A DNA stretch of 64,000 nucleotides from Tausonia pullulans (lineage: Eukaryota > Basidiomycota > Tremellomycetes > Cystofilobasidiales > Mrakiaceae): the NCBI GenBank assembly GCA_951802195.1, contig OX637627.1, positions 186,001 to 250,000 of the forward strand, read 5' to 3'. Positions 36,708 to 49,500 of the stretch are shown here, piece after piece. Positions within the stretch are counted from its first letter, which is position 1. Each line of letters begins with the position of its first letter. The notes beneath the pieces were generated by a model. It ran no database searches. It worked only from the letters and a program-made list of their open reading frames with translations, and was not told where the DNA came from. The position numbers and the translations under genes were made by a program.

Positions 36708-39700
36708 TCAGCGCTCGTTGTCGTTGTGCTCGAATTGCATCTATACACCGCTCGTTCCTCGTCAGCCTCTTTTGCTCTCGGGCCATCTCTTTTTCGGATA
36801 TTGGTGACTCACCCAAGGCACGTCCTTGGCGGTGTATTTTCTCGCGGGGCGCTTCCACGTTGTCAGTCGATCTGCTTGCTGCTCCATGTTGGTCTTGGGG
36901 CCCAAGAGCGGGAAAACGATGCCAAGCTCGTAGTTGGCGCACTGAGGGCGAATAAACAAGCGCGGTCAGAGATGAGGAGTATGTAGAAGGAGGAGAGTAA
37001 AGGCGTACGTAGATGGTCGGAACTCCCTTGGGCGATGAGACAGTCCCCCAAGCCCTGCGAGAAAGGGAGACAGGTCAGCTACGTCCGAGAGAGCTTGATG
37101 AGCGATTGGACAAACGAAGGCGTAAAGTTGTGGCTCCCTATATAAGCAGCGGCTATCAGCATCAAGCAGCGAATGAGGCATGAGACTAGCGGGCGAGACC
37201 ACCCACCAAAGTAGATCCATCCACCGACACTCTTCTCCTTCGATTCCTCCTCCTTGGCTTTCGGTGTCGCCTTCACTTTCGCCGCCTTGAGTTGTGCTCG
37301 CTCCGCGATCCGGTGAGGGAAGTAGTATTCCTCGTCCTCTGTCTCGGAGTCATCCGAGTCGATCTCGATGACCTCGGCGGCAGGAGCAGCAGGAAGAGCA
37401 AGATCAGAAGCGGCGGCCTTGGGTATCGGCTCGAAAATGGCTAGGATCTCTTTGATGTGCATGAGGACTGGCCCGCGCTTTGAGTTGGAGTCGTAGAGCA
37501 GATCCTTCGCCAAGGCCCACTTCTTGGGATCGCAGAACCTTGAGGATCATTACAGCGGGGTCAACGGGAGGCAGCGAGCAATCCGAAGCATCAGACTCAC
37601 ATCGTTCCGCCGCCTGGCTTGCCCAAAGCAGAGTTGTCGACCGTAGCAAGGCTCGCTATGTGGTCGTCCGTCGTCAGCTAACGCTTAAACTTCGGGGAGA
37701 ACAGGAAACGACCCACGGTAAAGGATCTTGACTGGTGGATAGACATTCCTCTGATGGTTATTGTGGTCGAGCCACTCTCGTGGGTGCATTCCCGCCGCAA
37801 ACTTCCAGAAGGTGTTGACCCATTTGGGGGTATACATGCCTAAGCTCGATCCCTAGAGAGGCGGTTCTCGCTCAGTCAACTGTTGCGATGCTGGAGTGAC
37901 ACCATGGGAGACCGCTGACCTGACACTCGAGACTGGCGAGCCGTTGCTGGGCGTTCGGTACCCAGCCTGCCTCACGAAGAACCTTGCCGAGTCGAGCCTG
38001 ACCAACCTTTTCCATGTTGTGCTCAAGCTCCTTCTTGCCGTGGGTGGAAGCCACGAGCTGGATAACGACACGAGAAAAGTCGTATTTGTGAATATCGGCG
38101 AGCGTCTTGAACGGAAGCCTGGCCCTCTGCGAGGAAGGAAAGCTAGGGAGGACCTCCTTGAGCGCGTTTGGAATGTTAAGCTCCTGGGAGAGGCAAAAAG
38201 AAACAAGGCAGTCAGCAAATGATGGGGTGGCAGCCCATCGTTGTTCCTCCACTCACTTGGAGGATGAACTCCCACTGTGAGCCAAAGTCAGAGTTCTCGG
38301 ATGGCCGGCTCTTCAGCGGCTTGAAGTCCTGGACCCAGATGCCCTGCCGAGAGAAGAGGAAGTCTTCAACACGTAGCAGGGAATCGGAGGGTACCACCGA
38401 CGCCTCACGTTCTCGATTACAGTGAAGTCGCTGCGAGGCGGGGAGGGTGAGCCACTCGGTCAGGGGTAAGTGGGAGCAAATTGAGAGCAGCCCTGCTCAC
38501 TGCTCCATAAGGTTGGCGGTGGAGACTAGATCGGAAACTATCAGCGCGTCGAGCAGCAGGCTACAAGGCGGTTGATTGGGAAAGTACTGACTGATGACGC
38601 GGAGCCGCCCGTCCTTATACCAGAGCTGTAGAGGGCGTGCGCTCGGATCAGCGCTGCTCGGTCGAAGAAGAAGCAGAGGTTTAAAGAGGAAGGTCGCATA
38701 CGAGCATGAACTAGAAATGAGCGAGGGATGAGCCCAACGTCAGCAGGATGCTTGGGGTCTGAAGCAGGGTCGAGCCAAACCTTCATGTGGCAGGTGCCGC
38801 GCAGCCCGTAGCTGGACAAAGATCAGCTCTTGGGTGCCTCAGATTCCGGCAGGCATGGCTACGAAGACTCACCCTGAGACAGGCAGATAGGGGTAGCAGC
38901 TCCAGAGACCGGGGACTTCGCGCCCAAGATAGGACTTTTTCACGCAATCTGAGCTCGTGGGCTGCGAGACGAGGATGATCGGAACCGTCTCGCCGTTGGG
39001 GAAGAGAGAAAACACAAACTCGGGTTCGTGACAGTACGTGGAGACAATGCTATGGGGAATGCTCCGTCAATGTGACAGCGGAGGCGAGAGGAGGACATGA
39101 AACTAACGCTTGCTCCAGGTCACTCGCCTGTGAACGACGTCAGAGATCAGATCAGTCTTCCATCTCGATGATACGATATAAGACAGAATCCAGACTTGCG
39201 TCGCCGATGAGATGCTTGATGCTGAAGCACTTCCCCTCATCCTTCACCACACTGTTGCGCGTCCACCGAATCTCGCCGTCCCAGTACCGGTCGCTTATTG
39301 CGCCCACCTCCTTCATAGGTCGCGTACTAACCGACCCCATCCCATAACTTGAGCCGGGCATGGTACTCGACAACCCGTCCGCGGGAAGATCCGCTAGTGT
39401 TGTGACTTGGGAGGTCGAGACGACAACCGGCGGGCGGGGCTTCTTGGCGGGCGAGGGCTGGGACGCCGCGTCCGTCGAGGTGGAAGCAGAGAGCTGCCGT
39501 TTTCGAACTCGAGAAAGGCGCTCGGCCTCCATCTGAGCGCGGGAGAGCCCTCCGAAAATTAACGACGGCCGGACGACATCAGGCGAGGCAGCGTCGGTGT
39601 CGGTGGCAGCAGCGAGAGCTATATCCGCCGCAGCTGCACCGGACGTTGAGGGGTGATCAGGCTGGGAGCTGCGCTCGACCTTCGAGATGATGCGTCGAGC

Positions 39701-40617
39701 AGGGAGGGATGGGGGTGAGAGGTCATTCGATGTGATGGTCCTGGACGACGATGACGCGCCGGCCCTCGAAGGGCCCGACTGAGACGACTGGCGACTGGCC
39801 TCGATGGCACGGCGAAGATCGGCGTTGAAGCGTTCTTCCTCCTCCGAGTCTATGTCGTCCGACGCAGGAGGCTTGGGAGAAGGCGGGGCGAGGGACGCTG
39901 CGAGAGCTCTGCGACGACGAGGCATGTAAGCGGGTCGGTCCGTCACTTTGGCACGTCGAACGTGAGAACAGCATTCTCACAGTTTGAGCTGCTCCTCCTC
40001 CTCCTCGGCCGCCCTCCTGGAAGCAGCAAGCTCCATCTGCTCGTCCTCAGAACGCTTCATGGCGCTGTTGAAATGGTGTTTAAGGACATTAGTTGCTGAA
40101 GACAGCGACCTGACAGGTGGAAGCCGCCTCGCTCCATTCGCCTCGTCCCATTTTTGCGCTACTCACTGTATCAGCTCGGCGTCCATCTCAGGCTCCTGAG
40201 ATGCTCCCCCCGCAAATTCCACGGCCCCGAGAGTATCACCCCACTTCTCTTGCTGGATGGGCCTCAATGCTCCGCCCAGCTCCGAAACCGAGGCATGCGA
40301 CGTAGTAGAATGTTGGGCGAAGTTGCCGTGCTTCCTAGCCCAGTAGGCGTCGACCTCAGCCTCGCTAGAGAAATCCGGGGGGTCTCTGTCTTCGTAGTCA
40401 TCCTTGTTGTCTGCCCCATCCTCCTTCACGTCGACGTCAAATAGGGGCGGCTGCTCTCTGCGGCGAGACCCGGACGAGAGTGGAGGCGGGTTCTCGCCCC
40501 GGCTGAGGGCAATGGCGCTGTTCGTGCAGAAGGAGCTCAGAGTCAGCTGAAGTTCCCTCCTGGGGGTCAGCTAGGAGATTGAGGGACGCACTAAGCAATC
40601 TGCTCCTCTTCAGTCAT
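36708..40617 (-). CDS. TDP1: Tyrosyl-DNA phosphodiesterase 1 with N-terminal ubiquitin-interacting motifs
   Basis: Hydrolyses 3'-phosphotyrosyl bonds left by stalled topoisomerase I; nuclear DNA repair. The first HxK motif is in YGLRGTCHMKVWL (about 38790), followed by RVIISTANLMEQDF and VIENV. The second HxK motif is in RGPVLMHIKEIL (about 37460), followed after an Asp/Glu/Lys-rich insertion by GGWIYFGSHNFTPSAWGTVS with the expected Asn and Ser, and NYELGIVFPL. The C-terminus is best spliced as DVPWMQFEHNDNER, stop at 36708. The N-terminus is unusual. Exons from ATG 40617 give MTEEEQIAYAIALSRGEN, then PEMDAELIHAMKRSEDEQME, then EEERFNADLRRAIEASRQSS, three segments fitting the UIM pattern (acidic, then A-x-x-x-S). 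Some fungal Tdp1 N-termini carry such motifs, but I cannot check how common three are. About ten introns. Confidence 0.92.
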
Positions 40618-41018
40618 GGTCAGCCTTGGCCTGTGATGGGTTCAGAGTGGAGGAGGCAAGAGCCGGTGGTAGGTCGCGTAGAGGGGACCGCAATGGGACG
40701 GGGCTCAAAGTAACTGATGGTTCAATTTTATGGGTGATATGGGAAAGCGTGACCGGGCAAGGACGTTGGTCACACGAGGACAATGTTGGTGGCTAAGGGA
40801 GGAGGACGTGGACGTGCGGCCTGCTCCCGACGCGCGAGCTCGACGCGTCGCTCCATCACTTGGTCCGTGCTGGTCCGCCTCGGGTGGTGCGGGCCTGCAT
40901 GCATTCACCCAAGCGCCAGACAGGAAGCGCAAGATGTGTCATAAGATCATCAAGGGAGCCCATGTCGTGTCTGTCCAAATGAAGATCCACTATTACTCCA
41001 GCACCCGCCCTGGGGAGC
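40618..41018. other. Intergenic region upstream of TDP1
   Basis: 401 nt between the guanine deaminase stop and the TDP1 start (both minus strand). It should contain the TDP1 promoter. No specific site recognised. Confidence 0.5.
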
Positions 41019-43184
41019 CTAAACCTTCACGTCCATCCCCGCGACCGCTCGTCCCTGGACCCAGACCTTGGCGAGATTCCTGTCGTCGCCCGAAAAGATC
41101 TACAGACCTCATCGTCAATTTTGCAGGTTCGATGAACCGCGCGCAGATGCTCGATCCACTCACCCACTGCTCGAACCCGCCCTCGAACCAGTCACCATCC
41201 TCCTGTGGATCCCACCAGAGACTAGCGTTCCCCCTTTCGGGCGCCAAGTCAACCAACAGCGCATCCCACGCCTTGCCGACCTCGAACGATCCAATTTTGT
41301 CATCGAGTCCACAGAGACTGGCCCCGCCGAGCGTCGCCATATGGAAAAGAGTCGGTAGCGGCAGCTGAGGTCGATTCGCGAGCAAGGGAGCCTGAGGGTC
41401 TGGCGTGGGCGCTGAGGAGGGCGCCGTCATGTGCACGAGCTTGGAGGTCGTGCATGCTGCGCGAATCTGTGTGAGAAGGCCGGACTCGTACCCTTATCGA
41501 GAAGCGAGGGACGGGTCAATTGACGAACAACGGAAAGGAGAGGTCTGATCTGTACACACCTCCGGAACAGTCGGTGCCGAGTCCGACCTTGATCCCTCGG
41601 TCGAGCATGTCTCCGATCCGGGCACAGCCTGAGCGAAGGTTAAGGTTGCTCGTCGGGCAGTGGGAGACACCGGAGCCCGTCCGCTTGATGGTTTGCAGCT
41701 CGCATTCCTCCAGATGGACCTATGACATCCGTCCGTCGTCCATATCAGCCCTCAGCTCTGCCATACACACAAGAGAAGGCGGCGACTCACACAGTGCGCC
41801 AGGATGGTCCGATCTCCCAGGAGTCCAAACTGATCATATACGCCAGTGTACGTCCCGTCCCAGTCGCCCTTTGCGCCCTCCAGCGCTCCCTCTCGACTAA
41901 AGATCTCCTTCGTGAACGAGATCTCGCCGTGGTTTTCCCCCAAGTGCGTCTGAATCGCGATCGGGCGGCCGGCCTCGCGCTCGTCATGTGCAAGCGAGCC
42001 GAGGCCCTTTAGAAGGGCGGGCGAGCACGAGATGGCGAACCGAGGAGTAAGAATTGGATGGACGAGCGAGGGGGAGGGTATGGCCCGGATATGGTCAATC
42101 AGACGGCGAGTCTCGGTGAGAGACTCGGCTGCGGAGGACTCGGTATAGTGGTCGGGGCAGTTGGCGTCCATGTTGCACTGCAGAGGAAGAGGTCAGTCGA
42201 TGTCAGGTGGAGAGCCTGTCGCGTGCTGGTAACGCACCTTGCCAACAAAGGCACGCTGCCCGGCCATGTGGATGATGTCGGCGAGTGCCATGGTCGACTC
42301 GCCGTACAGCGTTCCGTAGTAGCAGCTCGTGGTTGTCTGAAAGCGAGAAGAAAGCGGACTTATCAGACCGAGCCAGTGACATACATCTGACACACGTCCG
42401 AATCTCGTCCACTGACACCCAGGGACAACGTCCTCCGGACCACAAGCTCATAGACGCGCTTAGCATACACCATGTCGTTGAACTTGGCCTCGCGAGGGAA
42501 AGTGACGTTGGCGAGCCAGTCGAGGAGCTGGAGAGAGAGCTGTCAGTCCCCCACTCACCTACCTTCCAACGGGGAAGCCCCCTTGCTCAAGCGCGCACCT
42601 GGTACTGTCCTCCGAGGCCAATATTTGGGTATTGAGGAGCATGCTGGCAATGAACGAAGTAGCAAGAGTGAGAGGTCAGATAAGCCGGTCGGCGACTCAC
42701 TTCAGGGTCGGACGAGCTATCTCGCCGTCTCCTCCGACAGACCAGGAGGGCCGGCCGTCTAACCTCGCCCCCTTCCTTTCATCCTCTCTCAACGAGGCAA
42801 CCCAACTCACCGTATGTGTGTCGATGAGACCAGGACAAACGAATTGGCCCCTCTTGAGTCGGAGGACTTCCGCTTCACCCTCGATGGCCGTTCCTCGCTC
42901 GCGGAGTACGACTGCATCGACCGAGTCTGGGGCAACGTCCTCAATTAGCCAGTCGATCCTGAGTCACAAGAGTAGGCTGGTAAGAACATGATGGACAGCT
43001 GAAGATTAAAAAAGATGGGGATGTACACTCCGGACGAGTTGATGCTGACGAGGGCTCGAGGAGCGAACAGCAGCTCGGATTGGGAACGAGAGGAGACGAG
43101 GGCGCCGTGGATGATCTTTGGACAGAGAGGGAGAAGATGAAGCGATTTGTCTATCGGTCTGACAGCTGAGGAGGGATTCACCAT
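41019..43184 (-). CDS. GUD1: Guanine deaminase
   Basis: Amidohydrolase that converts guanine to xanthine in purine salvage and breakdown. Minus-strand exons from ATG 43184: MVNPSSAVRPIDKSLHLLPL, KIIHGALVSSRSQSELLFAP, then GQFVCPGLIDTHT with the metal-binding HxH-type segment completed by HAPQYPNIGLGGQYQLLDWL. Next: TTTSCYYGTLYGESTMALAD, IIHMAGQRAFVGKCNMDANC, PDHYTESSAAESLTETRRLI, AISCSPALLKGLGSLAHDER, IQTHLGENHGEISFTKEIF and GLLGDRTILAHCV. The C-terminal half includes ASLCGLDDKIGSFEVGKAWD, ALLVDLAP and DRNLAKVWVQGRAVAGMDVK, stop 41019-41021. PGLIDTHTHAPQYPNIG and the Cys/Asn-rich CNMDANCPDHY element are typical of this enzyme rather than of other amidohydrolases. About eight introns. A start at ATG 43184 needs no non-standard codon. 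Confidence 0.93.
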
Positions 43185-43665
43185 GAGAGTAGGACTATTA
43201 GACAAAGAGATGATGTTGGGTGTTGGGGGCTAAGAGAGAAGCGACGAGAGACGTGTCGTTGGCAGAAGAGCGTGTGAGCCAGCCCCGGCGAAGCGCGAGA
43301 CCCGGGCCCCCTCGGTAAACTCGCCCGAGAGACAGATAGATAACGAACTGCGTCTATCTCCCACGATGGCCTTCTCCCCGCTTAATACATACGGGACGAA
43401 AAGCATGGCATGGAGGAGGGGAAATCATCGCGTGTCGTGCTGATTCGTACATAACCGGGAGTGAGAGGGAAGCGTGAACAGATAAGAATGAGCTAGCTAG
43501 TCAAGCGATGCGAAGCCGAACGACAAGAACGGGTGATTAGCAGCAAGGGGAAGGAGGAGCAAGGAAGGGAGGGAGGAACGGAGAGAGAGGATGTAGAATC
43601 AAGGGACGGAGATCAAAACGTAAGAGGGCACCTAGACAGAAGGAAAAAATAAATTGGAAAACTAA
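43185..43665. other. Intergenic region between velvet gene and guanine deaminase
   Basis: 481 nt with the guanine deaminase promoter and the velvet gene 3' UTR. Purine-rich segments (GGAAGGAGGAGCAAGGAAGG) near 43550. No gene seen. Confidence 0.5.
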
Positions 43666-46559
43666 TCAGGAAAGGATATTCTCGAGCCCCATCTTGCCTT
43701 TAGCCGAGCCCGTCGTCGTCGCCTCAGGACCAGGAGGCGACAGCGGGGGTCTCGAGTCCGATGAGGTCATCCTAGCCAAGCTCCTGCTTGAAGCCAGCAT
43801 GCCCTCCATGGGCGTCTCTCTCCTCAGATCCGCTGCAGGCGGCCGGATCTCATCTCTCGGCCCCATTTCTGAGTTCCTCCGGCTCGAGGAACTCTCGTAC
43901 ATAGGGGAGGCCGCTGCCACCACTTCTCTGCTCCGGCTGCTGCTGCTGCCGTCCTCGTCATCGGTCTCGCGCATCGCCGAGAGCGAGAACCGGTCATTGA
44001 CTGCGTACTCGGGTCGAGCCCGCGCAGTGGTGGCATGGTCGGCGGCCGGGATGGGAGGAGTCGATGACTGAGTTGAGAGCAGCGAGGTGAGCGAAAGTCG
44101 GTCCGCCGAGGTTGAAGTAAAAGAGTGGCGCTCCGAGGTTGTAGATGAGAGCGAGTCCCGGGAGGATGATGCGAAGGTGGAGCCGCCCGAGCCAGGTCGG
44201 TGATGTCGCAAGCCCGCGTCGTCGCCGTAGGGCGGTGGGAGCTTGTCTGTCATCTCGGCAGATGTCCGGAGTTCCGCAAGGGAAGATGACGAGGAAGAGG
44301 GATGCGAGCCGTAGTATGTCGCGTGGGAGAAAGGTGGGAGGGAGGAGGAAGAAGTTAGAGAGGAAGACCCCAAGACCGAAGGCAGAAACCCGGCGGATGA
44401 GGGCCGCGACGAGTGCCGCGGGGCAATTGGAAGCGGAGGGGGGCCACCGTCCAAGGAACGATTGCTCTGATCGAAGGGGGAATGGCGGGAGGGCGGTGGG
44501 AGGGTGGCGGATGAGACAACCGACTTTCTGGCAACGCCGCCGTTGCCGGACGGTGGGTACGATCCGACGGGTGAGGTCATGGACTGTTCGTACGGCGGTC
44601 GGCTGCCCACTCCGTGAGAGGGAGCACCGCCAGTGTGGGAGACCGAGCGAGCGAAGACCGACGAGTTGCGGAACTCGTGTCGCACGGAGGGATCCGCTTG
44701 TACAGTGTGTTGTTCGCTTGGCTTTGGAGGGAAGTGTTGTGGGTAGTCGGAGGAATGCAGATGAGGCTGAGAGTAGCTCGGGTGGTACGGATGGGCGTGA
44801 TGTGGGTGCTGATGGGAAGGGTACGGTGGAGGGTAGGAAGGGTGCGGCCGGTGGTGACTGGGCCCGTGATAAGGCGACGGAGGAGCATGGGTCGAACCAG
44901 CCGGGAGAGATCCACTATGGGTGGATGGCCGACGCTCGGGCATGAGATACGCCGGATGAACCGGGTGGTGAGAGTGCTGCTGTTGTGACTGCTCGTAGTG
45001 CTCGAAAGCAGCCGCCTGTTGTCGAGTAGCGTAATCGGCCGTCGAGGGATAGTCCCGTCTCAACGAATGGTTTTGGGACGACAGCAAAGAGAGTGGGGAT
45101 GTCGGCCGAACCGCGTGCGTTGCAGCCGAGGGCCTGGATTGCTCGACCGATCCCGATGTCCTCGGCCGCTTGCCCCGAACGTCATCCTGCTGGCCGCCAC
45201 CGCTGCCGACAGAGCGTGTTGGAGAGACCGCCCGGGAAGACGCCGCGGCTGACTCGTCGTCTTGGCTGCGTTTATTGACGCCAGAGACTCGGCGAGGGAG
45301 GATCGCCTCTGTGGAGAAGGGTGAGGTCGTCGAGACTCCTTGATGAATCCGAACTTTGACGCCCTGAGCTCGAAAGGAGCGCGACATGTCGGTGGAGCCT
45401 AAGAGAGAGATAAGAAGTGAGCGGGGCAATACACAGCGAGAGAAGTAAATCTGACTCACGTTCCGAACCAGGGAAGCGTTTGGGGGTGTAGACGGTGAAG
45501 ATATCCGAAATGATGCTGCTACAGAAGTGGAGGCCCTCGCTGGTGCCACTCCGAAGAGGATCGCATATGAGCATAGAAGGAAGAAAGGCAGACGCGCAGG
45601 CAAAGGGGACAAGAACTCACCCGACGATCTCGTATAAGTCCAACCGCAGTCGGAACTCGCCCTCGACGCGCACACTCAGATCTAAACAGTAAAGCACGGC
45701 GATAAGTAAAGGGGCAAAGTCGCTGGCGGAGGAGCGCAGTCACCTGGCCAGATGAAGAAACCGCTCTCATTATCGTCAACATCGCGCAACTGGAAGAGGG
45801 AGGAGACGTTGGAGCCGAGCGTGTAGCGAGTCTTGCCGTCCTTGAGGAGGTGGAGATCCTCGGCCTCGGAGGCAGGTTCAGGCGAGATCAGCGTCGCGCG
45901 CCTGTACATGAGAGGGTGAGCTGAGTCTGAAACGACGCAAGGTGTGAGAGCGGGGCGCTCACATGAAAAGGTATGGGTCTGGAGGATATATAATCACTAT
46001 GGTCAGTAAAAGAAAAGGAGGCAAAAGCAAGGTGGAACGGACTCTGAAGGTAATGCGTGTGGTCTAGCTCCGCGTCCTCGAGCTCATCGGACTTGCTCTG
46101 GTCCCCGCTCACCTCAATCCGATGTCGAGCATTCCGGTCAACGACACGGAGCTGGACAATCGGTGGCGGGTCGATGGGGCGGCGGTCCGCTGTGAAACGA
46201 CAGAGGATTGTCGTCAAAACCTGATGATTGCGTGCCGGCTGGATCCAATCCGGGCTTCCCTCCTCCTCTACACTTTGAAGCTAAAAAAAAATAAGCCGCT
46301 CACCCTTGTCACCGACGCCGCACATGCGCGCCTGGCGGGGCTGCTGGCGAATCTTGAGCTGAAAGTCGCTGTGGCAGAGGCGACGAGGTAATTGCCGGAA
46401 GGTGGTAAAGGGAGAGGTAAATGGGGGGTCGTATTTGGAGGTGTTGATGACAGGTGAGGTAGAATAGGACAATGCCAAGGAGGCAGCAGATGGGTAGGAG
46501 ATGGGCGTGTTGGGGTGGTTAATGACGAGAGGAGGAAGGTGGTGCAAGGAAGAGAACAT
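43666..46559 (-). CDS. Velvet-domain developmental regulator (VosA/VelB-like)
   Basis: Velvet proteins are fungal DNA-binding regulators of spore formation, stress and secondary metabolism. Minus-strand exons build the domain: DFQLKIRQQPRQARMCGVGD, KDRRPIDPPPIVQLRVVD, DHTHYLQSPYLFMRATLISP, RYTLGSNVSSLFQLRDVDDN, ESGFFIWPGDLSVRVEGEFR, LRLDLYEIVGSGTSEGLHFC and SSIISDIFTVYTPKRFPGSE, then STDMSRSFRAQGVKVRIHQG. QQPRQARMCG and RRPIDPPPIVQL are the family signature. After the domain comes a long exon (45399-43666) of about 570 residues, very rich in Ser, Pro, His and Tyr (about 45080-44580 has repeated HP/PYP/PSY units), probably disordered. The start ATG 46559 is the first in the exon that leads straight into the domain; an upstream start is possible. 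VosA versus VelB cannot be decided by eye. Confidence 0.9.
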
Positions 46560-49500
46560 TGAGAGAAGGTCGGATGCGTGATGAAGAAGGAAGCCGGCAT
46601 CAGCTCGGATGGACGTTGGAGAGAAGGAAGCGAGACGATGACCAGGAGATGTTTTGGACGAGAGAACAACGAGCGAGGAAAGCCATTCCAAGATGCGACC
46701 GAGAGAGAAGAGAACAAGGCACACGTGCAGCGCGGTTGTTTCGTTCATTCTCCGGCTGGCCACGGCTTCCAAACTCTCTATAGTTTCTATCTTGGACTCC
46801 CGACTCCGACCGACTGATAGCACGTTGAGATGTCGGAAGGAACTCGGTTCTGGCTGGCGCGATGTGACACACCCCTGAACGACCGGGCCACGACGGGCGG
46901 AGTCGCGAAAGGTGCGAGCAAGGCAACCCCACACCGCTATTTCGGCCAGATGGAGGAGGGAGATGGGGAGAGAAGGCAAGGGTGATCCTGGGCAACGAGA
47001 AAAAGACTACCAGACGAAATGGAGGGGAGGGTTGGTCGGAAGGCACGCGAACTCCGCCGGTTCGTTCACGACACCCTCCCATTCTCTGCTCTTCCTTCCC
47101 TCATTCCTGGCGCACTCGCTCGCTCGACCAAGGCCGATGTGACGGTCATCGGAGCGAGCGATGTTTGTCTCTCCTTCGATGAGGATGGGCAAAGGGCGAC
47201 TACTTGCCTCGGTCCTCGGTGAGTCAGGAAAGCGGGATCGGAAGGGCAGAGCTCGCCATACACTCGCACCCCCCTCGGGCACGCCGGGCAGGGCGCTTGC
47301 GCGCGCGTCTCTGGTGCCTGCCTAACCGCCCTCGGACCAGCGAGAAACAACACGGTCCGGAGCACACGAGACACGTGCATCCTCGTTGCCATCGCGAGCC
47401 CAGCATAATGGTGGAGAAGAGAAAGAGGAAGCGAGTAGGAGAGAGAGCAGGAGAGAGTGCACGACTGACAGCTGCTCGCGGGCCTTGCCCTTCGCCTGCC
47501 GGACGGGCGTGAAGCGAAAGCCGCTCGCGGGCCCATCGTCGTCGGCCATCATATGGCTGTCCGAGGAGGACGAGGGGGAGTCGAAGACTGGAGGCGAGAC
47601 CAGGGTGGGACCAGGTGGAGGGAAGCGTCGGGGAAGGATGAGTATTGTTCAAGGATCCGTGGAGACCGGGTGACGACAATCGAGAAGAGGTGGGACGGAG
47701 GGCGCGGCGCGGCTGGCCGGGTGTAAGGTAGTGGGGGTGACAATGAGCTGCTTGACTGTCCCAACGTTGGGGACGAAAGCAGGAAACGGCAGGGATGGAC
47801 AGAAGGTTAGTGGGTGAGGGTTGGTGGCGGCAGTCGACGAGACACGCGAGCAATGGTGAGTGAACTAAGGTCGAGGCCTGCAGTTCGAAGTCGGGGGCCG
47901 CAAGCTGTCGAGGTCGAAGGGAGGGAAGCGCGAGCGGGGTGGGGTGTCCGTCGGCCAGCCAGCAGGTGGTAGTTCGTCTCTGTCTTATCTGTTGTCGGTT
48001 GTCGTTAGGATGCAGCTCGCTTTCGACAGATTGTCCGTTCCAGGGCTCTATAAGATGCTGCCTTTCCCGCCATCCCTCCCGGGCGAGCGCGCGCATGGGC
48101 AACTGGAGAGGCTGGGCGGAAGCCAACCCTCTCCTTTCGGCGGCCTACTTCTTTCCTCCGGTTCTGAACCTTCTTCTTCCTCCGGGGTCTGAAACGAAAG
48201 GTAATCTTACCAAAAAATAAACATTGTCGAGCCCTTCCGTGGGGAGAAGGGAAGAAGAAGGTTGTCCTTGTGTGTGATGTGATATGATTCCCGTGGTCTT
48301 GATCATTCATGCCCCGTGCCGACTCTGCCGCCTGCTTGCTCAAGCGTGCCTGCCTCAGAGCGTTAAAGGCCCTCTTTCATGGAAGGCTGGAGATTGGCGG
48401 CGGTGGCGGCATGACGGCTTGAAGCTTCAAAGCTAGAGTCTCTCCCGAGACAAAACAGGGTGCTCCAATGATCCATGCAATGACGTTTCGCCCCCGTCCA
48501 CAAAGATCTCCAGACTATGGCGAGATGGGGGCATTAAATCGAGCGAGATCGAGCATCACTCGTCAATCATCAATCAATTAATCCAGGCACCAGCAAGTGA
48601 AAGCTGGACTGATCGAAAGCTCGGGTCGCCCGCGCGACCGTCCATGCCGCTTTCCCCCTCGTTCTGAACCTCTCCACCCCTGCGAAGAGGAAAGGTGGCC
48701 GGTCGGCCGAGATCCCCGAGCGGGGGTCGATGTTCGTAGCGCGAGCGTTGCGGAGCTAAAGAACAAACCCCACTAAAAATGGATGTGGTGGCGGTGACGG
48801 CACAGCTGTGGAGCTAAGGCGGCAACAAATGATCCATTATTCTCCAATATTCCGACCCCTCTCTCGCCTGCTGCTCCTGGCTGCGGATGAAACTAAAGTT
48901 TCGATGTTTCTTGCACGAAAGTTGCTCCCTTCGTGCTGAATCGACCGCTCGGGAACGAACGAAGGAGCACGCATGTACAGCATCAGTCGCCTTACCGTTT
49001 TTGCCTTTAAGTCCCTTATCTCTCTCATTAGTTTGTCTCGGCCATGCGAAGGTTCATCCCAAGCAGTATGACCGAGATCTCCGTTATGTGGGCGGGCAAC
49101 AACGATTTGCAGGCGAATGGCCAGTCGGGCGCTGGCCAGCATGAAACGCAACTGGCCATTGACGTCTTTGTGTAAGTGCTGTACTCCGGGCGCCAACAGA
49201 GCACACTTCCGAAACCACGGCCGCAGCCCGGGGGGGGGGCGCAGCCGGGGGTCTGGAAGGATAATGGTGTCTCAACAATTTCATGATCGTCGCGACGAAC
49301 ATCAAACGGGTGTTCACGCGAGATCATGCTCGTAACCTTATCCTCTCCTCCTACTCTCGCTTCACAACGGCGCGTGGATCGACAGTTTAAATTAAAGGCG
49401 ATAATGGAAAATCATGCGTCGCTACGCCCCTGATGAGTACCCTGATTCTGGTCTTATCCACGAGCTTCAACGAGAGGCATGAAACTCCTCCTTCAAGAGA

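Noticed and set aside
47224-48126. Minus-strand open frame of 300 codons
   Set aside because: Composition is Pro/Arg/Ser-rich as expected from antisense or UTR GC-rich DNA. No motif; a different frame at 47470-47620 looks more coding.
48837-49196. Minus-strand open frame of 119 codons with several Arg/Leu helices
   Set aside because: No family motif, overlaps other frames of similar length, no splice or promoter support.
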